Assembly: GCF_022347545.1 (NCBI RefSeq)
Contig: NZ_JAKREW010000026.1
Span: 17,570 to 81,569 of the forward strand
Length of the DNA: 64,000 bases
Source: Terribium retamae
GTDB lineage: Bacteria > Pseudomonadota > Alphaproteobacteria > Rhizobiales > Rhizobiaceae
Direction: 5' to 3'
Each line of letters opens with the position of its first letter. Within the stretch, counting starts at the first letter, position 1. Below, piece by piece: positions 1-8,766 of this stretch. The position numbers and the translations under genes are program-made. The notes under the pieces were generated by a model. That model saw only the letters and a list, made by a program, of their open reading frames with translations, was not told the origin of the DNA and did no database searches.

Positions 1-523
1 CCGCCACTGCCTCGGTGACGTTGGCGAAATAGCGGTTGTACATCGGGCTGTTGGTCTTCAGGACACTGAAGGACCAGATCACGTCGTCGACGGTGATCGG
101 CTTGCCGTCATGCCATTTCGCGCGCGGGTCCAGGCGGTAGGTGGCGGAGGAATAGTCGGCCGGGTATTTATAAGCTTCGGCAACCAACGGGTGGCTGACG
201 CTGCCTTCGTCGATCGCTTGTTCCATCAGCGTTTCGTAAAGAAGGCCGCCGCCAAACGGTGCAAAACCAGCAGCTGGCGAACCTTGCACGATGTAAGGAT
301 TGAAGCTGTCGTAGGTACCGATGACCGTCGAATTCAGCGTGCCGCCCTTTGGCGCGTCCGGATTGACGTAGTCGTAGCGCTGGAAATTCTGGCCGTATTT
401 CGATTCGCCGAGCAGCGAAGAAGTGGTGCGCCATTCGTCGGCCATTGCTGCCTGGATACCGATGGCAAGGACGGCACCTGCCGCCAGCAACTTCAAGGGC
501 ATCCCGAGCCAGAAACGCTGCAT
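1..523 (-). CDS. Peptide ABC transporter substrate-binding protein, YejA-like, C-terminus outside window
   Basis: Only the first 174 codons are present; the gene runs off the left edge. The N-terminus has a signal peptide: a short basic start, a Leu/Ala-rich core and an Ala-x-Ala cleavage site near residue 27. The mature start contains GESKYGQNFQRYDYVN followed by PDAPKGGTLN and later KWHDGKPITVDDVIWS, which are typical of family 5 extracellular solute-binding proteins of the YejA (oligopeptide/microcin C) branch. Such proteins capture peptides in the periplasm for an inner-membrane ABC permease, whose genes would lie to the left of the window. The ATG at 523 gives a full signal peptide; an in-frame ATG at 502 is a possible alternative. 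Family assignment is firm, the exact ligand is not. Confidence 0.85.
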   Translation of the reverse strand, partial: MQRFWLGMPLKLLAAGAVLAIGIQAAMADEWRTTSSLLGESKYGQNFQRYDYVNPDAPKGGTLNSTVIGTYDSFNPYIVQGSPAAGFAPFGGGLLYETLMEQAIDEGSVSHPLVAEAYKYPADYSSATYRLDPRAKWHDGKPITVDDVIWSFSVLKTNSPMYNRYFANVTEAVA

Positions 524-622
524 CCCTGATCCTTCTGCCTGTAGTCTGTTGGAACCGGCACTTTAGCTTATTCGCGGCCTGCGAAAACCGGCAGAACCTG
601 CCTTATTTGCCCGCATGCAACA

Positions 623-649
623 AAAAAGCCGGGTCAAACCCGGCTTTTT
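623..649 (-). terminator. Rho-independent terminator, bidirectional, after cycM
   Basis: GCCGGGT and ACCCGGC form a perfect 7-bp stem around a 3-base loop, flanked by A5 on one side and T5 on the other, so it can work on both strands. It lies 26 bases past the cycM stop codon and upstream of the leftward peptide-binding protein gene. Confidence 0.85.
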
Positions 650-674
650 CATGATTTCCAAGATGACAAATCCG

Positions 675-1295
675 TCAGTGAGCGCCTTCAGCGGGCTTGG
701 CATCGGCTGGCGCTGCAGCCGGCGTAGCCTCGGGCGCGGCGCCTGCTTCCGGCAACGGAGCCGGGTTGTCGGACAGCGTGCGCAGATAGGCGAGCAGGTT
801 GCCGCGGTCTTCATCCTTCGGCAGACCGGCGAAGCCCATAGCGGTGCCTTTCACCAAACCCTTCGGGGAAGTCAGGAAGTGGTTCAGGTTCTCGAAGGTC
901 CACTTCGTCTCGCCGCCCTTGGCGAAATCCTTCATGCCCGCCGAATAGGCAAAACCCTCGTGATGGGCGACCGGGCGATTGACGATTTCCCACAGATCCG
1001 GACCGATCTTGTTGGGGCCACCCTTCTCGCCGCTATGGCACGCTTGGCATTTCTTGAAAACGGTCGCGCCGGCTTCCGCCTTGCCCGCTGCCAGAAGATC
1101 GGCAACCGGCGTCGCGGCCTTGGCTTCTCCGCCGCCGGCGGCACCAGCTTCGGGCTCGGTCGCTTCGATCGTGAAGCCAGGCTTGTCAGGCTTGGGCGAG
1201 GCAAACAGCGAGTCGGATACGATGCCGACCGAAAAAACCACGAACACGGTTCCGAGCAGGCCGGCCAGTACCTTGTTGACTTCGTTGGAATCCAT
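675..1295 (-). CDS. cycM: Membrane-anchored class I cytochrome c (CycM-type)
   Basis: A 206-residue c-type cytochrome. An uncleaved N-terminal membrane anchor (about residues 8-30) is followed by a flexible Ala/Pro/Glu-rich linker and one haem domain. The haem-binding motif is C83-Q-A-C86-H87, and Met153 in GTAMGF is the likely sixth ligand. Family knowledge: CycM-type cytochromes carry electrons from the bc1 complex to aa3-type oxidase at the periplasmic face of the inner membrane in rhizobia. The C-terminal tail is a low-complexity Ala/Pro stretch. The ATG at 1295 has a GGGAG ribosome site about 8 bases upstream. Divergent from kdsB, as is common in Mesorhizobium-like genomes. Confidence 0.9.
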   Translation of the reverse strand: MDSNEVNKVLAGLLGTVFVVFSVGIVSDSLFASPKPDKPGFTIEATEPEAGAAGGGEAKAATPVADLLAAGKAEAGATVFKKCQACHSGEKGGPNKIGPDLWEIVNRPVAHHEGFAYSAGMKDFAKGGETKWTFENLNHFLTSPKGLVKGTAMGFAGLPKDEDRGNLLAYLRTLSDNPAPLPEAGAAPEATPAAAPADAKPAEGAH

Positions 1296-1483
1296 AAACC
1301 CCAGCTCCCTTTTCCGGCAGACCGTTCCGTCCTTCCGGCTGTCGGTATCGAGACCCTCCCCGTCGAGGGGGTCAAATCGGGCGGAAACTAGGTCTTTTGC
1401 TATTCCGTTGCAACACTTATAAGGACGCTTCCAGTGAGACCTTTTGCCACTTTTCGCCCCGCCCGTTCAGTTCCGCGTCATTC

Positions 1484-2212
1484 ATGTCCACATTGATCCT
1501 GATTCCCGCCCGCATGGCGTCCACCCGGCTTCCGGGAAAGCCGCTGGCCGACATAGCGGGCAAGCCGATGATAGTGCACGTGGCCGCCCGCGCGGCGGAG
1601 GCCAATCTTGGCCGGGTGGCGGTGGCGACGGACACCGAGGCGGTGGCGGAAGCGGTGCGCGCGCATGGTTACGAAGCGGTCATGACCCGCGCCGACCATC
1701 AATCCGGTTCCGACCGCATTTTCGAAGCGCTTGGGACATTCGATCCGAAGGGCGAGATCGAGACGATCGTCAATGTCCAGGGCGACTTGCCGACCGTTGA
1801 GCCGGCGATCATCGGCGCGGCGCTGAGACCGTTTGAAGACAAGGCGGTCGACATCGCCACGCTCGGTGTCGAGATCTTGCGCCAGGAAGAAAAGACCAAC
1901 CCGAACGTCGTCAAGATCGTGGGCTCGCCATTGTCGGAGACGCGGTTGCGGGCACTCTATTTCACGCGAGCCACCGCGCCGTGGGGCGACGGCCCGCTCT
2001 ATCATCATGTCGGGCTCTACGCCTATCGCCGCGCCGCGCTCGAGCGGTTCGTGGCACTCAAACAATCGGTACTGGAGCGACGCGAGAGCCTCGAACAATT
2101 ACGCGCTCTGGAAGCGGGAATGCGCATCGATGCGGAAATCGTCCGCTCGGTCCCTCTTGGCGTCGACACGCCCGAGGATCTCGAACGCGCGCGCGAAATT
2201 CTGTCTCACTGA
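1484..2212 (+). CDS. kdsB: 3-deoxy-manno-octulosonate cytidylyltransferase
   Basis: A 242-residue protein of normal KdsB length that activates Kdo as CMP-Kdo for lipid A inner-core assembly in the cytoplasm. The N-terminal nucleotide-binding signature IPARMASTRLPGKPL, the NVQGDLP motif around residue 95, and the C-terminal GVDTPEDLE region are all present. The ATG at 1484 puts the conserved IPAR motif close to the N-terminus, so the open frame upstream of it was excluded. pheA follows 17 bases downstream on the same strand, suggesting cotranscription. Confidence 0.95.
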   Translation: MSTLILIPARMASTRLPGKPLADIAGKPMIVHVAARAAEANLGRVAVATDTEAVAEAVRAHGYEAVMTRADHQSGSDRIFEALGTFDPKGEIETIVNVQGDLPTVEPAIIGAALRPFEDKAVDIATLGVEILRQEEKTNPNVVKIVGSPLSETRLRALYFTRATAPWGDGPLYHHVGLYAYRRAALERFVALKQSVLERRESLEQLRALEAGMRIDAEIVRSVPLGVDTPEDLERAREILSH

Positions 2213-2229
2213 CGAAAGCTTAGCCAAGA

Positions 2230-3096
2230 ATGTCTCCTGCCCCCACCAACCGTATCTCGTTCCAGGGCGAGCCGGGCGCCAATTCCGACACCGCCAGCCG
2301 CAACATGTTCCCGAACATGGAGCCGCTGCCCTGCCCGACATTCGAAGATGCCTTCAATGCCGTGGAGACCGGCAAGGCCGATCTTGCCATGATCCCGATC
2401 GAGAACACCATTGCCGGGCGGGTGGCCGACATCCACCATCTTCTGCCCGAATCCAGGCTGCACATCATCGGCGAGTATTTCTTGCCGATCCATTTCCAGC
2501 TGATGGTGCTGCCCGGCGTCCAGCGTTCCGAAATCAAGACCGTGCATAGCCACATCCATGCACTTGGCCAGTGCCGGAAATACATCCGCAAGAATGGCTG
2601 GAAGCCGGTCGTGGCGGGCGACACCGCTGGATCGGCGAAGTTCGTGGCCGCCGAAAAAGACCGAACCATGGCCTCCTTGGCGCCGCGGCTTGCTGCTTCG
2701 CTTTACGGTCTCGATATCCTGGAGGAAAATGTCGAGGATACCGATTCCAACGTCACGCGTTTCGTGGTGCTGACCAAGTCGAAGCAATGGGTCGAGCGCC
2801 CCTCCCCCGACACCAAGATGATGACGACCTTCATCTTCCGTGTCCGCAACGTGCCGGCTGCGCTCTATAAAGCCATGGGCGGCTTTGCCACCAACGGCGT
2901 CAACATGACCAAGCTGGAGAGCTACCAGCTCGGCGCCTTCACAGCGACGCTGTTCTATGCCGACATCGAGGGTCACCCGGAGGATCCGGGCGTCAAGAAT
3001 GCGCTTGAGGAACTGCGCTTCTTCTCCAAGGAGGTGCGTATCCTCGGCGTTTATCCGGCCAGCGATTCGCGCGAGCAATGGAAGCTGGCGGACTGA
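2230..3096 (+). CDS. pheA: Prephenate dehydratase
   Basis: A 288-residue monofunctional prephenate dehydratase converting prephenate to phenylpyruvate in phenylalanine synthesis. The catalytic region opens with FQGEPGANSD, includes IPIENTIAGRV, and has the catalytic T-R-F triplet in DSNVTRFVVL. A C-terminal ACT domain (about residues 200-278) carries NMTKLESYQ in place of the common ESRP element and should bind phenylalanine for feedback inhibition. No chorismate mutase domain is fused, as is usual in alphaproteobacteria. The ATG at 2230 lies 17 bases after kdsB. Confidence 0.95.
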   Translation: MSPAPTNRISFQGEPGANSDTASRNMFPNMEPLPCPTFEDAFNAVETGKADLAMIPIENTIAGRVADIHHLLPESRLHIIGEYFLPIHFQLMVLPGVQRSEIKTVHSHIHALGQCRKYIRKNGWKPVVAGDTAGSAKFVAAEKDRTMASLAPRLAASLYGLDILEENVEDTDSNVTRFVVLTKSKQWVERPSPDTKMMTTFIFRVRNVPAALYKAMGGFATNGVNMTKLESYQLGAFTATLFYADIEGHPEDPGVKNALEELRFFSKEVRILGVYPASDSREQWKLAD

Positions 3097-3111
3097 GTCC
3101 GCCTTCGGATT

Positions 3112-3513
3112 CTAGGGTAGTACCGCCTCCGCCTCGATCTCGATCAGCCATTCCGGCAGCGAGAGGCCTGTGACGATGATCCAGGAAGAGGGCGGCGGGT
3201 TGGTGGGGAAATAGCGGCGCAAGGCTTCGGCGATTGGTCCCTGATCGTCACGCGCCGCCTCTGCAATATAGATGCGAAGCATCACCACATGCGAGAGATT
3301 GCCGCCGGCCTGCTGCAGCAGGTGGTCGATGTTGTCGAGCGCCTTGAGCATCTGTGGGCCGATGCCGCCCTCGACGATGTTCTCGTTCTCATCGACGCCG
3401 ACCTGTCCGGACAACAGCATCCTGCGCCCGCCCTCGACCACCATCGCCTGACTGAAACCGTATTGCTGGCTGTCGAACAGCCCGGCGGGATTGATCGTCT
3501 GGCGTTGGGTCAA
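3112..3513 (-). CDS. RidA/YjgF/YER057c family protein
   Basis: A protein of 133 residues with the TINPAGLFDS start and LLSGQVGVDENENIVEGG strand of the RidA fold, and LRIYIAEAARD in the middle. Family members form trimers and hydrolyse reactive enamine/imine intermediates from pyridoxal enzymes. This copy lacks an obvious central Arg in the usual position near the C-terminal strand, so it may belong to a Rid subgroup of unknown substrate. The start is chosen as TTG at 3513 because AGGAG sits 6 bases upstream on the minus strand; a GTG at 3567 would add 18 residues without a good ribosome site. It converges on pheA and follows nudC. Confidence 0.8.
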   Translation of the reverse strand: MTQRQTINPAGLFDSQQYGFSQAMVVEGGRRMLLSGQVGVDENENIVEGGIGPQMLKALDNIDHLLQQAGGNLSHVVMLRIYIAEAARDDQGPIAEALRRYFPTNPPPSSWIIVTGLSLPEWLIEIEAEAVLP

Positions 3514-3606
3514 GACGTGCTCCTGTTCAGGGCTTGCAAGGTCCACGCTACACTGTGCGGATGGCACATATCGGAGCAGTCGGCCTCGATTTCCAGATCG
3601 GTGCGA

Positions 3607-4551
3607 TCAGCCTTCGCTGTCCACCCAGGTCTTGATCAGGTGATGTGCAATGGCGCCCGGCGGTGGGGTCATCAGACCTTCCGGGTGCCGTCGCTCCAGC
3701 ATCAGACGGGTCTCTTCGCGCGAAAACCAGCGGCAATCCTCGAGCTCGTTGAGGTCGGCATGGATGTCTTCATTCAGGGCTTCGCCGAAACAACCGATCA
3801 TCAGCGAATAAGGGAACGGCCAGGGCTGGCTGGCGTGGTAGACGACACGCCCGAGCCGGATGCCGGCTTCTTCCAGCGTTTCACGACGCACCGCAGCTTC
3901 GATTGTCTCGCCGGGCTCGATGAAGCCTGCGAGCGAGGAATACATGCCTGGGGCGAAATGAGGGCCGCGGCCCAGCAGGCATTGCTCACGCGAGACCGTC
4001 AGCATGATTGCGACCGGGTCGGTGCGTGGAAAATGATCCGTGCCGCAAGCCGGGCAATGTCGGCGGTAGCCGCCGGCGCGCATTTCCGAAGGGTTGCCGC
4101 ATTTCGAACAGAAGCGGTGGCTGACATTCCATGACAACAGCGCCGCCCCTTGCGCCAATGCGCCGAGGGCGGCTTCATCGATCAGGCCCTGGATGTAGAC
4201 GGAGCGATAGTCGATGGCCTTGATGGTTTCCGGCAAAGCTTCGGATGCCAGCGCCGCAGGCGCCGCCAGGATAGGGATCCCATCGGAAGATCCGAGCAGG
4301 ATGGCTTCCGCCAGCTGCGTCTCGACACTCGCGCTTTCAGTGAGATTGAACCATGGATCGAAGACGCCGTCCTTCAGTTTCAGATAGAGGCGCCCGTCGC
4401 GCATCGGCAGGATGCGTGCTCGATGGTCTTTGAGCGCGACCTCCACGCAATCGCTGGAACGATTCTCGGACTGGCGATCGATGCGGTTGCCGGCGAAGCC
4501 GACGAACTGGCTGGGCTCGCGCAAGGGCGCGTCGAACAGGCGAAAGCTCAT
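3607..4551 (-). CDS. nudC: NAD+ diphosphatase (NudC)
   Basis: A 314-residue Nudix hydrolase. A zinc ribbon (Cys148, Cys151, Cys166, Cys169) precedes a Nudix box at about 209-231 (GFIEPGETIE then the RETLEEAG part). The SQPWPFPYS element just after the box is the signature that marks NADH pyrophosphatases. It cleaves NAD(H) to NMN(H) plus AMP, and homologues also remove NAD caps from RNA. The ATG at 4551 starts the conserved N-terminal beta domain. It lies in a minus-strand run HIT gene, nudC, ridA and may be cotranscribed with them. Confidence 0.95.
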   Translation of the reverse strand: MSFRLFDAPLREPSQFVGFAGNRIDRQSENRSSDCVEVALKDHRARILPMRDGRLYLKLKDGVFDPWFNLTESASVETQLAEAILLGSSDGIPILAAPAALASEALPETIKAIDYRSVYIQGLIDEAALGALAQGAALLSWNVSHRFCSKCGNPSEMRAGGYRRHCPACGTDHFPRTDPVAIMLTVSREQCLLGRGPHFAPGMYSSLAGFIEPGETIEAAVRRETLEEAGIRLGRVVYHASQPWPFPYSLMIGCFGEALNEDIHADLNELEDCRWFSREETRLMLERRHPEGLMTPPPGAIAHHLIKTWVDSEG

Positions 4552-4584
4552 GGGAGACTCAGAGGCTGGTAGAGATTGCGCGTT

Positions 4585-5010
4585 TTATAGCGCTGCCTTG
4601 ATCAGTTCGGCAAACCGATGGAGGTCTGAACGTTTATAGGGTTCGCGTGGGCCGTGGCCCCAGACGGGACCCGGCCAGGCCGGATCGCCTTCGTTGCGGG
4701 CAATGACATGAACGTGCAACTGCCGCACGATATTGCCCAATGCGGCCGTGTTGACCTTGGTGCAGGCCGTCGCTGTCTTCAGTGCCTGGCCGACCATATT
4801 GACCTCAAAGGTCAGCATCGCCTGGTCGAGCGGGGTCAGGTCATGCAATTCTTCGACGCCGGGCCGCTGCGGCACCAGGATGAGCCAGGGCCATCGCCTG
4901 TCGTTCATGATGCGCAGTTCGCACAGGCCGAGCCACAGCAATTGTTCGCTGTCTGCCTCCAACCGGGCGTCCAGCGAAAATCCGGCCTTGAGGCCAGGCA
5001 GCATCGGCAT
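4585..5010 (-). CDS. HIT domain protein
   Basis: A 141-residue histidine-triad protein. The motif is QLHVHVIAR with His99 and His101, and the third triad position is not a histidine, a variant seen in many small bacterial HIT proteins. The preceding VNTAALGNIVRQ helix and WPWLILVPQR strand match diadenosine-polyphosphate or nucleoside-phosphoramidate hydrolases of this fold. Substrate is not predictable. The ATG at 5010 is chosen, with a second in-frame ATG at 5004. It is followed on the same strand by nudC after about 33 bases. Confidence 0.85.
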   Translation of the reverse strand: MPMLPGLKAGFSLDARLEADSEQLLWLGLCELRIMNDRRWPWLILVPQRPGVEELHDLTPLDQAMLTFEVNMVGQALKTATACTKVNTAALGNIVRQLHVHVIARNEGDPAWPGPVWGHGPREPYKRSDLHRFAELIKAAL

Positions 5011-5146
5011 TCCCCCAGAAATTTCTAGGAAGGCTAAATCGGCGTTGGATTCGTCGCAAGCCCCTCATTAGGCCGGCTCGATAGCCGGTGCCTTTTCTCT
5101 GCGCTTCCATTACCCTTGCATTCCGACGCCAAATTTCCGATATGGG

Positions 5147-5250
5147 TGGTGGGAGGTTGGTGGTGGACGATCCACTCGCCAACCGGGTCAGGTCCGGAAG
5201 GAAGCAGCCCTAACGAGCCCGGAACGGGTCATTGTTCCAGCCTCCCACCT
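5147..5250 (+). ncRNA. ffs: Signal recognition particle RNA, small (4.5S) type
   Basis: The conserved apical domain CCGGAAGGAAGCAGCC is present at about 5193-5208, preceded by GGGTCAGGT. The ends pair: GGTGGGAGG at 5148-5156 with CCTCCCACC at 5241-5249, giving a single long hairpin of about 100 bases. This RNA binds Ffh to target membrane proteins cotranslationally. It lies just upstream of dnaX, the usual place in rhizobia. The exact 5' and 3' ends are estimated from the pairing. The flanks 5011-5146 and 5251-5367 hold no gene I can support; the SRP promoter should be in the first. Confidence 0.95.
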
Positions 5251-5367
5251 TCTTCGCCCTTTTCCCGCGGTCTTTCTGTCGCGAGCAGTGACGGCGCGCA
5301 GCTCAGCGGGCGAAAACTCTTTGCGGAACAATCCGCGGCCGGCGGTTCGAGGGAGCATTCAGGGCGG

Positions 5368-7179
5368 ATGAGCGAAGCCGGAAATAATTCCGCATCGGGA
5401 ACGGCTCCTGGCGGCTACCGCGTTCTGGCGCGAAAATACCGGCCGTCCAATTTCTCCGAACTTATCGGCCAGGAGCCGATGGTCAGAACGCTGACCAATG
5501 CTTTCTCCACGGGCCGTATCGCCCAGGCCTGGATGCTGACCGGCGTACGCGGTGTGGGAAAGACAACCACGGCGCGCATTCTTGCGCGGGCGCTCAACTA
5601 CAAGACGGCGGATGTCGACCGGCCTTCGGTTGATCTCTCCGTGCCCGGTGAGCACTGTCAGGCGATCATGGAAGGCCGCCATGTCGACGTCATCGAAATG
5701 GACGCCGCCTCCCATACCGGCATCGACGACATCCGCGATATCATCGACCGCGTCCGTTATGCGCCCGTCTCCGCTCGCTACAAGGTCTATATCATCGACG
5801 AAGTGCACATGCTCTCCACGCAGGCCTTCAACGGCCTGCTGAAGACGCTGGAGGAGCCGCCTCCACATGTGAAGTTCATTTTCGCGACCACGGAAATCCG
5901 CAAGGTACCCATCACCGTGCTGTCGCGCTGTCAGCGTTTCGATCTGCGTCGCATCGATGCCGCCATGATCAAGGCGGACCTAAAGCGCATCGCCGGGCTG
6001 GAACAGATCGAAGTCGATGACGATGCGCTCGCCATGGTTGCCCGCGCCGCCGAAGGCTCGATGCGCGATGCTCAATCGATCTTCGATCAGGCTATTGCCC
6101 ACAGCGCCGGCAATGTCACCGCCGAAGCCGTGCGCGCCATGCTCGGTCTTGCCGATCGGGCTCGGATCGTCGATCTGTTCGAGCACATCATGAAGGGCGA
6201 TGTTGCCTCGGCACTGCAAGGGCTCAGGGCGCTTTACGATGTCGGGGCGGATCCCGCGGCCGTATTGACGGATCTTGCCGAATTCAATCATCTGGTCACG
6301 CGCCTGCGTTTTGTGCCGGGGGCCGCCGATGATGCGGCGCTGAGCGAAGACGAGCGCGCCAGAGGCCTTGAATTCTCGCGCACCCTTTCGGTACGGGTGC
6401 TGTCCCGCACCTGGCAGATGCTGCTCAAAGGCATCCCGGAAGTGCAAAGCTCCAATCGCCCGGTCAGTGCCGCCGAAATGGTTCTGATCCGCCTCGCCCA
6501 TGCGGCCGACCTGCCCACTCTCGACGAAGCGTTGAGGTCCTTGGAGAACGGACAGCCGGCGCCTGGGACGGCGGTGCGTGCGAATGGCATCCCGGGGCCC
6601 GCTGGTGGAAGCGCCAGCTCGACGGCCGCTGCATCCGTGCGCATGCCTGTCACGCCTGGTGGTGGGCAGACCATGCGGCTGGTGGAGCCGGTTTCGGCTC
6701 CTGCTTTCGTGCCGACGGCCGAACCTGTGCAGGAGCAGCAATCGGTGCCGGTCAAATCGCTGGCCGACATCATCGCTCTTGCCGATCAGAACCGCGATAT
6801 CGCCTTCAAGGTGCAGATCAAGCGTTATGTACGGCCGGTGCGTTTCGAGCCGGGCCGCATCGATGTGACGCTGACCGAAGATGCACCGAAGATGCTGCTC
6901 AATGACATGACCTCCAAGCTTCGTGCCTGGACAGGCCGCAGCTGGCTGGTGTCGTTGTCCAAGGAAGAGGGCGGTCAGACCCTGGCCGAGGTCGAGACGA
7001 CGCGGCGCGAAAACGCTTTTTCCGACGCACGTGCCGATCCAGCGGTGGCGGCCATTCTCGCGCGCTTTCCAGGCGCAAAGATCATCGACGTGCGCATCCC
7101 AGACGCGCCGAATGAAGAAGAAAATGATGATGCCGGCCAGCCGATAGAATCGGCTTCGGATGACGATATCGATTTTTGA
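5368..7179 (+). CDS. dnaX: DNA polymerase III subunit gamma/tau
   Basis: A 603-residue clamp-loader ATPase. Walker A is GVRGVGKT (59-66), the DExx box is DEVH (144-147), and the SRC sensor motif lies in VLSRCQRFDLRR. Clamp-loader domain III follows, then a Pro/Ala-rich linker and a C-terminal tau-type domain for polymerase contact. Where E. coli has four zinc-binding cysteines between Walker A and the DAASH element, only Cys97 is present. The ATG at 5368 is chosen because an upstream extension would run through the SRP RNA. I see no clear slippery heptamer for a short gamma form. ybaB follows after 13 bases. Confidence 0.95.
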   Translation: MSEAGNNSASGTAPGGYRVLARKYRPSNFSELIGQEPMVRTLTNAFSTGRIAQAWMLTGVRGVGKTTTARILARALNYKTADVDRPSVDLSVPGEHCQAIMEGRHVDVIEMDAASHTGIDDIRDIIDRVRYAPVSARYKVYIIDEVHMLSTQAFNGLLKTLEEPPPHVKFIFATTEIRKVPITVLSRCQRFDLRRIDAAMIKADLKRIAGLEQIEVDDDALAMVARAAEGSMRDAQSIFDQAIAHSAGNVTAEAVRAMLGLADRARIVDLFEHIMKGDVASALQGLRALYDVGADPAAVLTDLAEFNHLVTRLRFVPGAADDAALSEDERARGLEFSRTLSVRVLSRTWQMLLKGIPEVQSSNRPVSAAEMVLIRLAHAADLPTLDEALRSLENGQPAPGTAVRANGIPGPAGGSASSTAAASVRMPVTPGGGQTMRLVEPVSAPAFVPTAEPVQEQQSVPVKSLADIIALADQNRDIAFKVQIKRYVRPVRFEPGRIDVTLTEDAPKMLLNDMTSKLRAWTGRSWLVSLSKEEGGQTLAEVETTRRENAFSDARADPAVAAILARFPGAKIIDVRIPDAPNEEENDDAGQPIESASDDDIDF

Positions 7180-7192
7180 GAAGGATCAGACG

Positions 7193-7516
7193 ATGAAAGA
7201 TCTGCTCGGCCTGATGGGCAAGGCAAAGGAAATGCAGGCCAAGTTCCAGTCCATGCAGGAAGAGATCGCCAATCTCGAAGCTTCCGGACAGGCTGGTGGC
7301 GGTCTGGTGAGCGTAACGCTGACCGGCAAGTTCGAAATGAAGGCTTTGAAGATCGACCCTTCCTTGTTCAAGGAAGACGAAGTCGAAATCCTCGAGGACC
7401 TCATCCTGGCTGCGCACAATGATGCCAAGGTCAAGGTCGAACAGATCATGCAGGAAAAGACCAAGGCCTTGACTGCCGGTTTGCCACTGCCGCCCGGCAT
7501 GAAGCTGCCGTTTTGA
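7193..7516 (+). CDS. YbaB/EbfC family nucleoid-associated protein
   Basis: A 107-residue protein matching the YbaB/EbfC family: an N-terminal amphipathic helix MKDLLGLMGKAKEMQAKF, a central beta hairpin with VSVTLTGKFEMKALKI, and a C-terminal helix ending in GLPLPPGMKLPF. Homologues form dimers that clamp DNA like tweezers. It lies between dnaX and recR, the common bacterial order, and is probably cotranslated from the dnaX message; AAGGA sits about 8 bases before the ATG at 7193. Confidence 0.95.
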   Translation: MKDLLGLMGKAKEMQAKFQSMQEEIANLEASGQAGGGLVSVTLTGKFEMKALKIDPSLFKEDEVEILEDLILAAHNDAKVKVEQIMQEKTKALTAGLPLPPGMKLPF

Positions 7517-7537
7517 TTTGAAAGACAGTATCATGAT

Positions 7538-7592
7538 ACGGAGCAAGAGAAGACAGTAAGAATATCTTCTGCGTTTCTCTTGCTCCGTTTTT
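7538..7592 (+). terminator. Rho-independent terminator after dnaX-ybaB
   Basis: ACGGAGCAAGAGAA (7538-7551) pairs perfectly over 14 bp with TTCTCTTGCTCCGT (7575-7588), followed by T5. The 23-base loop is long. It should end dnaX-ybaB transcripts and separates them from the SleB-like gene. Confidence 0.9.
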
Positions 7593-7774
7593 GTTACAGA
7601 ATGAAATATTGCGTTATGCTGCGGGATTAATCATTCGGTAACACCTTCCCTAAATCCACGAATTGTTCACCTTGTTCGGCGAAGTAAGGCTTTAGCCATC
7701 TTTTTGCCCGAAAGTGTCTCATTCTTGCCGCACATCCTGGGGACAAGGCGGCAGCAAGATATGAGGGACGTTTG

Positions 7775-8650
7775 TTGAACGCCACGCGTTGGAAAAGGCT
7801 GTTTGCCTTGGGGACGATTGTCCTGGGCCCGCTCTTCCTGGCTGCTTGCAGCCAGACCACCGGCAGTCACGGCCTGTCCGTCGCCAAGCTCTCGGATTCG
7901 GTAGCTCCCAGTTCCAAGGTCCGTGCTTACCGCTATACCAGCCGCGACAAGGAATGCCTGGCGCGTGCGATGTTCTTCGAATCGAATCGCTCTAGCCGCG
8001 ATGGCATGGTTGCCGTCGGCACCGTGGTGATGAATCGCCTGCGCTCCGGCAAATATGGCGACAGCATTTGCGGCGTCGTTGGCCAGCGCGGTCAGTTTGC
8101 GCCGGGCGTCATGACTCGCCGCATGAATTCCAAGGCTTTGCCCGACGTCATGGAGGCAGCCGAGGCGGTGCTCAAGGGCGAGCGTTCGGCCAAGGCCAAG
8201 AACTCGATGTTCTTCCATACGGCAGGCTTGAAGTTCCCATACAAGAACATGCATTATGTGCTGGTGGCCGGCGGCAATGCCTTCTACGAGAAGCGCGGCC
8301 GCAACTGGCAGCCTTTGCCCGATGAGAACCCGACCATGATTGCAGCGGCGTTGCCGGCAGCTCCGGCCGAGACCGTTGCCATGGCGTCCGCTTCCACCGG
8401 CCCCACGACGGCCTTTGCTTCCACAAAGCCAGCGGCGGGCCAGGCCGTTGCGCCTGTAATGGTGGCATCGGCTGAGCCTGCCAGGTTGCCGGTGGTTGCC
8501 GCTTCAGCTGTGCCGAGCGAAAGACCGCAGCCGGTAATGGCGTCCGTCACGACTTCCGAGCCCGAGCCGGTCATGTCGTTCCAGTCGACGCCGGAAAACA
8601 CCGACGCCATCGGCGCGCTGATTGTCTCGGAAAGCCGCCCGCTGCAGTGA
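7775..8650 (+). CDS. Cell wall hydrolase, SleB-like lipoprotein
   Basis: About 291 residues. The N-terminus is a lipoprotein signal with lipobox LAAC, the cysteine being residue 25. The domain from about 50 to 175 matches the SleB-like hydrolase 2 family: CLARAMFFES, GTVVMNRLRSGKYG, SICGVVGQRGQFAPG and a VLVAGGNAFYEK end. Family members cleave peptidoglycan, first known from spore germination, but are common in non-sporing alphaproteobacteria. The C-terminal third is a low-complexity Ala/Val/Pro/Ser tail. No ATG is in frame near the signal peptide; TTG at 7775 is preferred, with GAGGG 7 bases upstream, over the adjacent TTG at 7772. Confidence 0.85.
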   Translation: MNATRWKRLFALGTIVLGPLFLAACSQTTGSHGLSVAKLSDSVAPSSKVRAYRYTSRDKECLARAMFFESNRSSRDGMVAVGTVVMNRLRSGKYGDSICGVVGQRGQFAPGVMTRRMNSKALPDVMEAAEAVLKGERSAKAKNSMFFHTAGLKFPYKNMHYVLVAGGNAFYEKRGRNWQPLPDENPTMIAAALPAAPAETVAMASASTGPTTAFASTKPAAGQAVAPVMVASAEPARLPVVAASAVPSERPQPVMASVTTSEPEPVMSFQSTPENTDAIGALIVSESRPLQ

Positions 8651-8766
8651 TTCCCGCTGCAGTTTGGGCCGCCGGCGGCTAGCTATCGGCGGTATCTGGC
8701 CGCAATAGCATCGGCGCCCGTGGCTCCTCGGTTCCAAAGCGGTCGGAAAAATCCTACATCGGTGCG

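Noticed and set aside
5116..5367. N-terminal extension of dnaX through the SRP RNA
   Set aside because: The frame is open, but it would translate a structural RNA; the conserved DnaX start follows ATG 5368.
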